This document shows positions 17,779 through 26,886 of a DNA stretch of 64,000 bases, one piece after another. The position numbers were made by a program, and so were the translations under genes. Origin of the DNA: Methanobrevibacter millerae (GTDB lineage: Archaea > Methanobacteriota > Methanobacteria > Methanobacteriales > Methanobacteriaceae); NCBI RefSeq assembly GCF_900103415.1, contig NZ_FMXB01000002.1, positions 138,545 to 202,544 of the forward strand, written 5' to 3'. Numbering within the stretch: position 1 is the stretch's first letter; each line of letters begins with the position of its first letter. Under the pieces are notes generated by a model that had not been told where the DNA came from, did not search any database, and saw nothing but the letters and a program-made list of their open reading frames with translations.

Positions 17779-18540
17779 ATGAATGACCATAGCAAATGGA
17801 AAATCAAGTTTTCGATAATAATGGTAATAGCAATAATTGTTATCTACGGGTCAAATATACTCATTTTGAAAGACCCAGAACATGTCATTTCATATATATG
17901 GACACATTTGGGTTTTATTCCTGTAGATATACTTGTTGTAGCATTTTTGCTTGATGAAATCATAAGCAAAAAGGAAAAGGAAGCGATGATGGAAAAACTG
18001 GATATGATCATGTCCACATTCTTTTCAGAACTTGGAAACGATTTGATTAAACAGCTGAACTCCGTCAATCAGCACAAGGCGGATACCAGCTATCTTGAAA
18101 GCATCAAGAACTGGACCGACAAAGACTACGAAAACAAGCTGGAAGAAATCAAAAACATCAACATACCATTCAAGGCAGATGTAGCCCCTGAAGACAGAGA
18201 AGAATATTTAACCAACATGAGAGATTTGCTCATAAGCAAAAGAGAGTTTATCGTTGGTCTTCTCAACAATACCAACCTCCTTGAAAAGGAAGAGTTTTCA
18301 CAGCTATTGAATTCAATCCTTCACCTGGATGAAGAGCTTGAACACAGACCTGACTTAAGCAACATCAGCGACGTTGACTTCAATCATTTAAACGGAGACA
18401 TGCAAAGGATTTACAACAAATTAGTTCACGAATGGATTTACTACCTCAAATACCTAAACAAACATTATCCTTACATGATTGCATTAATCATACGTACCAA
18501 TCCTTTCGATGAAACGGCAGAAGTATACGTAAAGGAATAA
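17779..18540 (+). CDS. Membrane protein with long helical cytosolic domain
   Basis: A 253-residue protein with two N-terminal hydrophobic segments (about residues 11-30, IIMVIAIIVIYGSNILIL, and 38-60, WTHLGFIPVDILVVAFLLDEII). The remaining 190 residues are charged and predicted helical, with heptad-like Leu/Ile spacing (KEKEAMMEKLDMIMSTFFSEL). It matches no enzyme family I recognise. A GGAG site precedes the ATG, and it sits between cbiT and mobA in one transcript. Confidence 0.65.
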   Translation: MNDHSKWKIKFSIIMVIAIIVIYGSNILILKDPEHVISYIWTHLGFIPVDILVVAFLLDEIISKKEKEAMMEKLDMIMSTFFSELGNDLIKQLNSVNQHKADTSYLESIKNWTDKDYENKLEEIKNINIPFKADVAPEDREEYLTNMRDLLISKREFIVGLLNNTNLLEKEEFSQLLNSILHLDEELEHRPDLSNISDVDFNHLNGDMQRIYNKLVHEWIYYLKYLNKHYPYMIALIIRTNPFDETAEVYVKE

Positions 18541-18545
18541 GAAAC

Positions 18546-19145
18546 ATGAAATCAGGCATTATTTTATGTGGAGGGCAGAGCAGAAGAATGGGTCAGGATA
18601 AGGGATCTATGATTATTCAAGGCCAACCCATGATTAAATACATACTTTCCACATTAAATAATGAAATAGATGAAGCCCTAATTGTTTTAAATGATAGTAA
18701 TCGGATTGAAAAATACGGCGAATTTATCAATCCCGATGACTATTCATATGAAATAAGATTCATTGAGGATAAAATCAAAAATAAAGGCCCGATTTCAGGT
18801 ATCCTGACGGGTCTTGAAAACATCAGAAGCGAATATGCAATAGTATTTCCATGTGACAGCCCCTACGTTAGTGAAAATACTGTTCGAACTCTTTTTAGTG
18901 AAATTGAAGAAAACAAACAGGCAATCGTTCCATACCACGACGAGGAAAACAAATTAAAAACTTCAGAACCTCTCCATTCAATTTACGCAAGAAACGTTGC
19001 TCCATTAATTAATGAACTGATTTTAAAAGATTCCCTGCACATAAAGGGACTGATAGAAAAAATAGATACGAAATTTGTTTTGATAGATGATAAAAAAATA
19101 TTAAAAAAAGAATTTAGAAATCTAAATCGTCCAGAGGACTTATAG
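18546..19145 (+). CDS. mobA: MobA-like molybdenum cofactor guanylyltransferase
   Basis: Transfers GMP to molybdopterin to form the guanine dinucleotide cofactor used by methanogen formylmethanofuran and formate dehydrogenases. The 199-residue protein has the nucleotidyltransferase loop ILCGGQSRRMGQDKGS at the N-terminus, KGPISGILTGL, and the metal-binding FPCDSPYVSENTV. The final residues RNLNRPEDL are typical. It overlaps the convergent rrp42 by 6 bases, so the two transcripts collide at their 3' ends. Confidence 0.9.
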   Translation: MKSGIILCGGQSRRMGQDKGSMIIQGQPMIKYILSTLNNEIDEALIVLNDSNRIEKYGEFINPDDYSYEIRFIEDKIKNKGPISGILTGLENIRSEYAIVFPCDSPYVSENTVRTLFSEIEENKQAIVPYHDEENKLKTSEPLHSIYARNVAPLINELILKDSLHIKGLIEKIDTKFVLIDDKKILKKEFRNLNRPEDL

Positions 19146-19925
19146 ATATTCAATTAATTCTTTAGTTTTTGAAATTGCAGTATTTACAGCTGCAAAAATG
19201 TCGTCTTTGGTTAATGGGTGTGCTCCGCCTTTCTGCATGGCACAGATTCTGCCTTCGCGGGTAACGCCGACATTCAAACGGGCGCTTGCAACACGTTCTT
19301 CGGATAATGATGGGTCTAAAACCATTTTGTCACCAATTTTAACGAAAGTGCACATTGCAACTTCATTATTGATTGGTAATTCAAAGGTATTTTCCTCATC
19401 AATGACAACCTCATCGTCGACAATGCTTGCGGTAGGCAATTTAGTGCTTTTAAGAGCAGCCATTACTGCAAGTTCAGCGGCATCAAAGAGATTTCCGCAG
19501 TTGTCGATAATGTGCAAGTCTATGAATAACATCCATACATGTTTGCCTTCCTCTACACAGAGCTTGTCCAGTTCGACCAGTTCGCTTTCACGGATTCCCC
19601 TGTCAACGACACGTGCAAGTTCGATTGAATCTTCACTAGGTGGTCCAGGCTCAAAGGTCGGATCAGCCATTGGCAACATTTCACAATTGGTCATTAATAC
19701 TCCAAGATCAGGAGTGTCAGGGAATGGACTTCCGAGTTGTGGTTTAATACCAACAATAACTTGAGTTCCGCCCAATTTTACTCTTGCAGAACCTTCAGCT
19801 TTAGAAATAACATCAGTTTCAATAGAAATATCCCTATATTCGTCAAGTGCCCTGCCGTCTTCCCTTTTGTCGTTAACGATAAGGCTTGTAATACTTTCTC
19901 TTGTAATTTCCGGTACTATATCCAT
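19140..19925 (-). CDS. rrp42: Exosome complex subunit Rrp42
   Basis: RNase PH-fold partner of Rrp41 in the hexameric ring of the archaeal exosome; it shapes the RNA channel but lacks the catalytic site. The frame opens with GTG at 19934, abutting the rrp41 stop. ATG 19925 is preferred because AGGTG precedes it at the right distance (261 residues). Visible are ITSLIVNDKREDGRALDEYRDI, LGGTQVIVGIKPQLGSPFPDTPDLGV and CVEEGKHVWMLFIDLHIIDNCGNLFDAAELA. It is the last gene of the exosome operon and is followed by convergent mobA. Confidence 0.95.
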   Translation of the reverse strand: MDIVPEITRESITSLIVNDKREDGRALDEYRDISIETDVISKAEGSARVKLGGTQVIVGIKPQLGSPFPDTPDLGVLMTNCEMLPMADPTFEPGPPSEDSIELARVVDRGIRESELVELDKLCVEEGKHVWMLFIDLHIIDNCGNLFDAAELAVMAALKSTKLPTASIVDDEVVIDEENTFELPINNEVAMCTFVKIGDKMVLDPSLSEERVASARLNVGVTREGRICAMQKGGAHPLTKDDIFAAVNTAISKTKELIEYL

Positions 19926-19934
19926 TTTAAACAC

Positions 19935-20627
19935 CTATTCTGTAGAGTATCTTTTCATTAATGCTTCTTTTTGAAGCTCACTAACTTTCTTACATCCTTC
20001 CATAGCCAAATCAATAGCTTTTTGGAATTCTTCTTCGGATAAATCCCCATCACTTTGAAGCAAGGTAATTTCACCGGTTCTTGGCATCATTGCGATAGGA
20101 ACATCTGCTTGACCTTCCTTATCTTCAACTTCGGATAAATCCAGAACAACTTCATCGTTAACTTTACCTGCTGCACATCCCACAACAATGTCCTTCATAG
20201 GAACTCCTGCGTCAACAAGTGCAACGGAAGCTGCAGTGATTCCTGCACAACGGGTTCCACCTTCTGCTTCGATTACTTCAATATAAACGTCAACCATTGA
20301 ACGTGGGTAATTTTCCAACATTAATGCTGGCCTTAACGCATCAGCGGTGATTTTTGAAATTTCAGAAGACCTTCTGTCAGGACCAGGCCTTTTTCTGTCA
20401 TCCACTGAAAACGGTGCCATATTGTATCTGCATCTAATTACACCGGTATTCGGTTCAAGCAATCTTCTAATATATGATTCTCTAGGCCCATAAACAGCGA
20501 CTAAAATTTTATTTCCACCTACTTCAAGGTAAGCAGAACCGTCAGCACGTTCAAGAACGCCTGCTTCAATTTTTATAGGACGTAATTCATTGTACTTCCT
20601 ACCATCTTCTCTAATCATCTCAGACAT
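19935..20627 (-). CDS. rrp41: Exosome complex exonuclease Rrp41
   Basis: Catalytic phosphorolytic 3'-5' exoribonuclease of the archaeal exosome. The start is taken as ATG 20627 ([11 protein letters not shown]) because GAGGTTGAT lies ahead of it; an in-frame ATG at 20645 is less likely. The 230-residue protein has the RNA-binding [28 protein letters not shown], the [11 protein letters not shown] arginine motif, and the catalytic-site region [28 protein letters not shown] with [21 protein letters not shown]. It is coupled to rrp4 upstream (23-base gap) and rrp42 downstream. Confidence 0.96.
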   Translation of the reverse strand: MSEMIREDGRKYNELRPIKIEAGVLERADGSAYLEVGGNKILVAVYGPRESYIRRLLEPNTGVIRCRYNMAPFSVDDRKRPGPDRRSSEISKITADALRPALMLENYPRSMVDVYIEVIEAEGGTRCAGITAASVALVDAGVPMKDIVVGCAAGKVNDEVVLDLSEVEDKEGQADVPIAMMPRTGEITLLQSDGDLSEEEFQKAIDLAMEGCKKVSELQKEALMKRYSTE

Positions 20628-20650
20628 CTTAATCAACCTCATCACTAGAA

Positions 20651-21754
20651 TTATCGATTATTTAATATAAATGAATTATTATTTGAGTTATCGCTAAGGG
20701 ATAAGTTCTTATCTTTATTCTGGTTTTTCTTTTTGAGTTCTTCAATAACTGCATAAAAACTAGGTTTATCCTCAGCATCTTCTTTTTCAGCTTCAGCCTC
20801 TTCAGCCTCTTCTGCTTCTTCTACTGCAGCTTCGGTCTCTTCAGCTTCTTCTGCTTCTTCATCTGCAGCTTCAGCCTCTTCACTTTCAGCTTCTTCAGCC
20901 ACTTCTTCAACTTCTGAAGCTTCGGTTTCTTCTACAACTTCAGCTTCTTCAGTCTCTTCGCCAGCTTCAGCTTCCTTTTGGGCTTCTGCAAGTTCTCTTT
21001 CCTCTTGCTCTAACTCTTCCTTAAAGTTTTGGAGTTTAGGTTTTTCCAATACGAATTCCTCTTCTGTTTCTTCAGGAGGCAATTCGCCGTCAATGGCTAA
21101 ACACAATTTGTTTTTAATTTTGTTGGTTAGGCCGGAAGTGTGAGCTTCGTCTTCAATCAGATGGATAATTCTGCGGGTAAGCTGTTCCATATCTTCGTTT
21201 CCTTTAACCCAGACAAGACCGTTTTGACCAACGACGATTTTACATTTGGTTTTGTCCTTAATCATGTTGATCATGGATCCTTTCTTACCGATTAATCTAG
21301 GAACTTTGGTCGGGGAAATGTCTACAATAATTCCGCCTTTGAATTTACCTAATCCACGTCCTTTTAAGCCTAATTTGGCTTTTTTAACTTCGTCTACATC
21401 AATTACTCTTAAGAAAAGTACATCACCTACGTCATATACTTTATTAAGTTCTTTTTTCTCCCTACCGAATACTTCAAAAGCAGGCAAGATTCCTGAATAT
21501 GGAGAGTTAATGTCAACGTCCCACATTGAGAATTTGACATCTTTAATCTTACCGATTACAACGTCTCCTTTTTTAGGAACATATTTGCTTTTGAGGGGAG
21601 TTACTCTTATTTTCTTATTTCTTAGAGAAACTAAACCGATTAAAGAAGAGCATACTTTGCCGTCTTCTTTGAAAGTTCCTCTTCCTGGATAATATTCGTC
21701 ATCTGCCAATATTTGACCAGGAATAACTAAGTCTTTATTTTCCACATATATCAT
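20651..21754 (-). CDS. rrp4: Exosome RNA-binding subunit Rrp4 with a long acidic tail
   Basis: Cap subunit of the exosome that recruits RNA. Residues 1-60 are the N-terminal domain, about 60-130 the S1 domain ([21 protein letters not shown]), and about 145-210 the KH domain ([19 protein letters not shown]). A usual Rrp4 ends near residue 230. This one adds about 140 residues made mostly of Glu and Ala ([16 protein letters not shown] repeats, about 255-340), then a Lys/Asn-rich end. The coding DNA there (about 20770-21010) is a chain of GAAGCT/GAAGAA-type triplet repeats and could vary in length between strains. A GTGGGAT site precedes the ATG. Confidence 0.95.
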   Translation of the reverse strand: MIYVENKDLVIPGQILADDEYYPGRGTFKEDGKVCSSLIGLVSLRNKKIRVTPLKSKYVPKKGDVVIGKIKDVKFSMWDVDINSPYSGILPAFEVFGREKKELNKVYDVGDVLFLRVIDVDEVKKAKLGLKGRGLGKFKGGIIVDISPTKVPRLIGKKGSMINMIKDKTKCKIVVGQNGLVWVKGNEDMEQLTRRIIHLIEDEAHTSGLTNKIKNKLCLAIDGELPPEETEEEFVLEKPKLQNFKEELEQEERELAEAQKEAEAGEETEEAEVVEETEASEVEEVAEEAESEEAEAADEEAEEAEETEAAVEEAEEAEEAEAEKEDAEDKPSFYAVIEELKKKNQNKDKNLSLSDNSNNNSFILNNR

Positions 21755-21784
21755 AAATATCCCACTCTATGAATATTATAAACG

Positions 21785-22486
21785 TTATTTGATAGTTCTT
21801 GTCTCCGCTTCACCGCCTGAGATTTCAGCCATTTTGGCAGCGAAGTTATTCTGAAGACCGCCAGGCATTTCGATTATTCCAATCCATGAGCCGTCCTGCT
21901 GCCATTCTTCATTAATTATTGTACCGAAACCGTTGATAACGGAATAGGCACCGCCTGCAGCGGAACCCGGTAAACGAACAGCCACTTTAACTTTCTCGAA
22001 TTTGATTGGAATTAGCGGCTTGATGGCTTTAAGGGCAGTCTGAACCTGCTGGTCTACGGAAATGAACGGATCGAATTTCACTTTTGCCTCATCACATGCA
22101 TTTTCTATTCTCTGTACAGGATGAGGTAATCCGTTTTGAGGATTGATAGCCTCTTTAGCTATCTTATTGATTACAAGTTTCCTTTTATCGTCCTGCATCT
22201 TTCTCTTCTGGTCTGCAGTCAATTGGACGGTCCCCTTTTCGAGGATGATTTTGGAAACTTCAATAGGATCTGTAGTTTCAAATATCTTATTCATGGCTTC
22301 ATCGGAAGCCTTGTCTCCCTTTTTGGAGTCTTTGAAAATTTCTTCAACAGCTAAAAGATCTTCAATGGCAACATCCTCTCCATCAGGATTTCTGTATTCG
22401 GCTGCCAAATCAGGGTCAACCAATATCTCGAAATGTTCACCACTATAATCGTATTTAGCTATTATTGCCTCATCAACATTTACCAT
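21785..22486 (-). CDS. Ribosome maturation protein SBDS (Sdo1) homologue
   Basis: Archaeal orthologue of the Shwachman-Bodian-Diamond protein, which in eukaryotes helps release the anti-association factor from the large ribosomal subunit. The 233-residue length and three-domain layout are normal. Recognisable are the N-terminal FYSH-type domain ([25 protein letters not shown]) and the segment [51 protein letters not shown], which is a family signature in sense and order. It lies between psmA and rrp4, the classic archaeal position, with a GGAGATG site. Confidence 0.95.
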   Translation of the reverse strand: [233 protein letters not shown]

Positions 22487-22524
22487 TGAAACATCTCCTA
22501 ACTACTGAAAATATAAGAAAATAT

Positions 22525-23310
22525 TTATTCGTCGTCGATATCGTCGGAATCGTCAACTTCCTCTTCTTCTTCATCTTCAGCTTCATCTTCAACTAAAACT
22601 TTTTCAATGTAGGCGGTTACTTCCTCTTTTGAGAGTTTGTTGTATTCGCCGTCTTCCTTATTAATGATAGCAATTTCAAGATTGTCGGAAGTGTTTTCAT
22701 GTTCTGTAGCTTCATTGATTGCAGTTAAAGCTAAAGCGATTGCGTCATCAATTGATAAGTCTTCTTTGTATTGTTCTTCAAAAATATCCATTGCTGCAGA
22801 CCTTCCTGAACCGATAGCGGTTGCCTTGTATTCAATTAAAGCTCCGCTAGGATCGGTTTCGAAGAGTTTGCATACGCCGTTATAGACTCCGCCGATAATT
22901 AATGCGGAACCGAATGGCCTTACTCCACCGTTCTGGGTGTACAATTGCAGCATGTCACATAATTTCTTAGCTAAGCTGTCTACCCTAATAGGCTCGGAAT
23001 AGGTTATCTTATTGATTTGAGCTTCCACTCTTGCCCTTTCGACCAAAGCTCTTGCATCAGCAACAAGGCCTGAAGTGGCAGCGCCGATATGTTCATCTAT
23101 TTTAAAGAGTTTTTCGATAGATGTTGATTCCACTAAGGTAGAAGTAGTTCTTTTATCTACTGCTAAAACAATACCATCAGGGCATTTTACACCAATTGAT
23201 GTGGTTCCTCTTTTAACAGCTTCTCTTGCATATTCAACTTGGAAAAGTCTTCCATCTGGGCTAAATACAGTAATTGCCCTATCATATCCAGCGTTTTGTA
23301 AAGGTTGCAT
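22525..23310 (-). CDS. psmA: Proteasome alpha subunit
   Basis: Outer-ring, non-catalytic subunit of the 20S proteasome. The 261-residue protein begins with the gate-forming MQPLQNAGYDRAITVFSPDG and has the alpha-ring motif RLFQVEYAREAVKRGTTSIG, GAATSGLVADARALVERAR, and RPFGSALIIGG. The last 25 residues are almost all acidic (EDEAEDEEEEEVDD...). GAGGTAAT precedes ATG 23310. A 215-base AT-rich gap separates it from rnp2 and probably contains its own promoter. It heads the psmA-SBDS-rrp4-rrp41-rrp42 operon. Confidence 0.97.
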   Translation of the reverse strand: MQPLQNAGYDRAITVFSPDGRLFQVEYAREAVKRGTTSIGVKCPDGIVLAVDKRTTSTLVESTSIEKLFKIDEHIGAATSGLVADARALVERARVEAQINKITYSEPIRVDSLAKKLCDMLQLYTQNGGVRPFGSALIIGGVYNGVCKLFETDPSGALIEYKATAIGSGRSAAMDIFEEQYKEDLSIDDAIALALTAINEATEHENTSDNLEIAIINKEDGEYNKLSKEEVTAYIEKVLVEDEAEDEEEEEVDDSDDIDDE

Positions 23311-23525
23311 AATATTACCTCACATATTTAAAAATATTTTATAAATATAATTTCTTTTCAACTACAAAAAATACAAAATTAAAACCAAATCTCCATGAAA
23401 AGGTACTTTTAATTTTAATCATGAAATATAATTAAAATATTTTTTTCTTTTTTCCATAAATCCAATTGATATTTATATATTTAATACATTAATAAAGTTT
23501 TCTATTTTAAAATAACAAAAAGTAA

Positions 23526-23882
23526 TTAAATGTATTTCGAACATCCCTTTATGGTTCCTGAAATGCCGATGCATGTGATGGAAATTCGTTTTCTGTCACT
23601 ATTATGGACCAATGCCAGACTGGAGCGGACTTCATCTTCAAAATCCCTCTGGCAGCGAAGTATTGCCTTATACTCATTGAATAGAGAATCATTTTCAGAT
23701 TCAATCAGCTCTATTGTCCATAAATTAAAATTGGAGGTGTTGTTTTCGCCCTGGAAACGGACGCATGCGTCCCAAACTATGGAAGTGAAATCGTTTTTTG
23801 CAATCTCCGTTTCGGATTTGACGTCTAAAACAAGATAATGATTGTGCTTTCTCTGTGATTTGGGAAGGACTTTAAGTTTCAT
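23526..23882 (-). CDS. rnp2: Ribonuclease P protein component 2 (Pop5)
   Basis: A 118-residue RNA-binding subunit of archaeal RNase P, which acts with Rpp30 on the catalytic domain of the RNA to remove tRNA 5' leaders. It has the Pop5 N-terminus LKVLPKSQRKHNHYLVLDV and ends with a segment that includes CQRDFEDEVRSSLALV, ISITCIGISGTIKGC, typical of the family. The ATG immediately follows the rnp3 stop codon, with GGTGGAATAG as ribosome site. The pair Rpp30-Pop5 forms a complex, matching the gene order. Confidence 0.92.
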   Translation of the reverse strand: MKLKVLPKSQRKHNHYLVLDVKSETEIAKNDFTSIVWDACVRFQGENNTSNFNLWTIELIESENDSLFNEYKAILRCQRDFEDEVRSSLALVHNSDRKRISITCIGISGTIKGCSKYI

Positions 23883-24581
23883 CTATTCCACCACCCTTAC
23901 GCCTGTTAAAATCAGGTTTTTGCGGTTGCTGTTGAAATTCAAAATCCCTTCGGCGGTTTCAAATGCCTTTTCAACTTCAAAATCATTTAAACCTGTTTGG
24001 GCAAATACCGCCATGAAGTCGTGGACGGTCCTTATGTCATAGACGGACTCTGCTCCGGACGACAATATTAACGGAAACTTATATTTTCTGTGCAATCTGT
24101 AAATGTCCCTGAAATTTGCCAGAACCTTTGACCTGTGGGATAGGTATGAATTCAGGATATCCGAAAATACGATTTCCAAAGCCACATTGTTTTCTTTAGC
24201 TTCACGGGCCAGGATATGGTTAATGCCTGCGTCATAGCGCTTGAAGTATGGCCTTGACAGCACGTCAATCTGAACGTTTTCAAGAACTGCCCTGTTTACC
24301 TTCAGGTTGCCTCCAAGAACTGAAATGCAGGAAGATTTGCTGCGATATTTTCTGGCAATCTTTCTGATTTCTGAAGGGTTATTTGATTTAATGTATAAGG
24401 TATAGTCAACGTCAATGAAATCCTTTAAATCATCTTTTAAATCGTCTTTAAATGATAGAGCATCTTCATAATCATTTTGATCGTATGAAAAGCTGACATG
24501 CTTCCAGCCATATTTGGAAGCTTCCATAGCCAACTCTATATTTTCACCGTAGCTCTTTCCCCTAATATTTAAATCAAACAT
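23883..24581 (-). CDS. rnp3: Ribonuclease P protein component 3 (Rpp30)
   Basis: A 232-residue TIM-barrel subunit of RNase P. Visible are the N-terminal MFDLNIRGKSYGENIELAMEASKYGWKHVSFSYDQND, GGNLKVNRAVLENVQIDVLSRPYFKRYDAGINHILAREAKENNVALEI, and the late FPLILSSGAESVYDIRTVHDFMAVFAQTGL. The gene is preceded by AAGGTTAG and lies 51 bases from the upstream zinc-ribbon membrane protein gene. It is contiguous with rnp2. Confidence 0.93.
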   Translation of the reverse strand: MFDLNIRGKSYGENIELAMEASKYGWKHVSFSYDQNDYEDALSFKDDLKDDLKDFIDVDYTLYIKSNNPSEIRKIARKYRSKSSCISVLGGNLKVNRAVLENVQIDVLSRPYFKRYDAGINHILAREAKENNVALEIVFSDILNSYLSHRSKVLANFRDIYRLHRKYKFPLILSSGAESVYDIRTVHDFMAVFAQTGLNDFEVEKAFETAEGILNFNSNRKNLILTGVRVVE

Positions 24582-24632
24582 ACTAACCTTTTAATATTTC
24601 ATATATTATTAATTTTACTGAAAAAGGAAAAA

Positions 24633-25253
24633 TCACTGATAGCTGTAGAAGTCAACCTGCCAGCTGACCGTTTCATAGTAGTCAATCGTGAATGTCACCG
24701 GAGATGAGGACGTGTATGACAGTGAGTTTGATCTCGTCTCTACGTCGCTTGTTGAACCCCAGTCAACACCTGCAGATTCCCCGTTGGATCCCGTTACATA
24801 CAGATGATTGGTTGCGTAATTCTTGATAGGAAACGCAGATAACTTAACCATAATCTGTCCTGCAGGAACACTGACGGACTGGCTTCCGCTTCCGGAACCC
24901 GAATAGCTTCCAATCAGCTTCCATTCCTTAGGCTGGCTTGCTGTTGTAGTTGTAGCAGGCTGGCTTGAACTTGACTGCTGGGAAGAGGAAGTGTTTGGAG
25001 CTGAATCGTTTGACCCGCTGCTAATCGGCTGCTGCTGTACGGCACTGGCCTGTTCATTGTTATTGGAAAGGGTAAGATAAGCAATTGACAACGCCAAAAT
25101 AGCTATGACAACAATCAATACGGCTATTATTATTTTGGAATTGCTGCTTTTCGACTGCTGAGACACATTCGGTGTGCTTTCCAGAGGATTGCCGCATTTG
25201 CTGCAGAACTTGGCTTTGCTTTTGTTTTCATACCCGCAAGCTTTACATTTCAT
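24633..25253 (-). CDS. Zinc-ribbon membrane protein with Ser/Thr-rich linker
   Basis: A 206-residue protein: zinc ribbon MKCKACGYENKSKAKFCSKCG (residues 1-21), a membrane helix at about 40-63 (KIIIAVLIVVIAILALSIAYLTL), a Ser/Gln/Thr-rich linker to about 115, then a beta-rich domain (GSYSGSGSGSQSVSVPAGQIMVKLSAFPI...). The ribbon faces the cytosol and the rest is likely outside the cell. Such zinc-ribbon/single-helix proteins are common in methanogens and of unknown role. The C-terminal domain resembles a small ligand-binding beta sandwich, but I cannot name it. Confidence 0.7.
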   Translation of the reverse strand: MKCKACGYENKSKAKFCSKCGNPLESTPNVSQQSKSSNSKIIIAVLIVVIAILALSIAYLTLSNNNEQASAVQQQPISSGSNDSAPNTSSSQQSSSSQPATTTTASQPKEWKLIGSYSGSGSGSQSVSVPAGQIMVKLSAFPIKNYATNHLYVTGSNGESAGVDWGSTSDVETRSNSLSYTSSSPVTFTIDYYETVSWQVDFYSYQ

Positions 25254-25628
25254 AATTCACTCAAACTCTTAAATTTCTATAATAATTAATTTGATTTTCA
25301 TCAAAATTATATATTTCTAAAATTTGTTGAATTGCCTTAAACACAATATAATCATATTGTTTAATAATTATGTTAAAAATATATAATTATTGTGTTAACT
25401 TTAAAAAATAGACAAACTAGTAAAAAATATTTTAATAATCTGAACAATAAATAAATTTGGTCATGTAAAGTAAATAGTGTTTATACAATTAGCATTTTAC
25501 ACACAAGAAATAACTAATCAAATAATGTACAAAAATATACTATATTGAACAAAATACAACATAATTTGAGTAAAAATATGTTACATTTGCTAAACTCTTT
25601 TATACTAGAACATATAAAATAATTAAGT
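25254..25628. promoter_or_regulatory. Divergent intergenic region with nested AT palindromes
   Basis: This 375-base, very AT-rich region lies between the zinc-ribbon membrane protein and the HTH gene. It holds a perfect ACAATAT-N4-ATATTGT palindrome (25343-25360), an AATAATTAT/ATAATTATT pair (25363-25371 and 25383-25391), and an outer AACACAATA/TATTGTGTT pair (25340-25348 and 25388-25396). They form a nested inverted repeat of about 60 bases. It is an attractive operator for the adjacent HTH regulator. No coding frame is seen. Confidence 0.5.
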
Positions 25629-25910
25629 ATGACTAAAGAAAATGACGAGCTTTTGAAATTGACGTCCTACGTTCAAATTTCCAAGTATAGAGAAAAGACC
25701 TTGAAATCTATTGGCGATGATGTGAAAATACCAACAAACATCGCGAAAGACAGCGGCATTAGAACCAATCACATTTCAAAAGTACTTAGCGAACTTAAAA
25801 ATAAAGAAATTGTTGAATGCATAAATGAAGAAGCTCGCAAAGGAAGACTATACCGATTAACTGACACCGGTAAAGAAGTATTAGATACCATAAAAGACAA
25901 AGAAGATTAA
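25629..25910 (+). CDS. Small winged-helix transcriptional regulator
   Basis: A 93-residue DNA-binding protein of the winged-helix type common in methanogens: KIPTNIAKDSGIRTNHISKVLSELKNKEIVECINEEARKGRLYRLTDTGKEVL has a helix-turn-helix followed by a wing. No ligand or sensor domain is present. It is divergent from the zinc-ribbon membrane gene across a palindrome-rich region and ends 1 base before the convergent zinc-ribbon metalloprotease gene. Autoregulation is likely but inferred. Confidence 0.75.
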   Translation: MTKENDELLKLTSYVQISKYREKTLKSIGDDVKIPTNIAKDSGIRTNHISKVLSELKNKEIVECINEEARKGRLYRLTDTGKEVLDTIKDKED

Positions 25911-25911
25911 T

Positions 25912-26886
25912 TTAATCTTCAAATTTAATTCTAATATGTTCTAACTCAAATCTCGCTTCTTCATTAGCGTATAAGCTTTCAAATGAATATGCCATCAGCC
26001 CAATAAACAATCTATTTTTTTCTTCAATAGGAAATAGCCTGCTGTCGGCATAAGAAACTATTTCCTTTTTAGAATCAATGAAATCCCTTTTAAACTGCAG
26101 TTTAATTGACTGGCGCAATTTTTCATTGATAGGTCTTTCCAGAAAATGAATGAAATCATTAGCATAGGAATTTCCCAGGATAATAAAATCTTCAATATCT
26201 TCCATACCAAGACCCATATCCATAACGCACTTTTCAAATGACCTGAAGTTCTGGAATTCCAAAGGAATGAACCTGTTTTCAACGGTATGGGCACAATACT
26301 CATTGATGATTTCTATTTCAGGCACAGTTAAAAAATACTCGATAAAGCTTTTTATGAGAGAAGACTCCTTTACGTCAAGGATTTCGCACAGGAAATTAAC
26401 GCTTACATCAAACAACAGGAAATGAGCCAGCTCATGAATGATGGTGGAAATCTGAAGGGAATCATCCAGGCGATCATCATAAAATATTACATTTATTCCG
26501 TATTCACCATGAACAACACCGCTGGATTTCGGAATGGTCGGGGCGAAGACATTTGCAATCTGCAATACCTTTTCCTTAGGAGTCTTTCCATTGATTTCAG
26601 CATAATCAAGCTTTCCGAATATTCTATTCAGGATATTAATGTATTGGCTATTTGTAATCTTTGCGTTAAGAATCAATGACCGGTTATGTTCACTGAAAAA
26701 GACGTCAAAGTTATCAATGGCTATTGGAAATATATCTTTTCCGCAATTAATGCAGGTTGAAGCTGAATCGGGATTTTTCCTGCCGCAATAAGGGCAGATG
26801 TTTTCATCAATTATCCTGCATCCGCAATGGGTGCAGTAATTATTTTCCTTCAGGTTGAGCGTTCCGCAAACTTCACAATTCTTCAT
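25912..26886 (-). CDS. Double zinc-ribbon protein with HExxH zincin-like domain
   Basis: A 324-residue protein. Two zinc ribbons occupy residues 1-52 (CEVCG...CTHCG and CPYCG...CINCG). A domain with the HExxH zinc-peptidase site follows at about 146-160 (LQISTIIHELAHFLLF), and a Glu-rich helix EIEIINEYCAHTVENRF may supply the third ligand. The remainder is helical. No signal peptide is present, so it acts in the cytosol. It starts at the base after the stop of the seven-ribbon gene and belongs to the same operon as the DHH protein. Substrate unknown; the peptidase call rests on the motif only. Confidence 0.68.
   Translation of the reverse strand: MKNCEVCGTLNLKENNYCTHCGCRIIDENICPYCGRKNPDSASTCINCGKDIFPIAIDNFDVFFSEHNRSLILNAKITNSQYINILNRIFGKLDYAEINGKTPKEKVLQIANVFAPTIPKSSGVVHGEYGINVIFYDDRLDDSLQISTIIHELAHFLLFDVSVNFLCEILDVKESSLIKSFIEYFLTVPEIEIINEYCAHTVENRFIPLEFQNFRSFEKCVMDMGLGMEDIEDFIILGNSYANDFIHFLERPINEKLRQSIKLQFKRDFIDSKKEIVSYADSRLFPIEEKNRLFIGLMAYSFESLYANEEARFELEHIRIKFED

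Noticed and set aside
20770..21010. Simple repeat possibly a CRISPR or tandem array
   Set aside because: The repeats are in-frame Glu/Ala codons of the Rrp4 tail, not spaced identical repeats.
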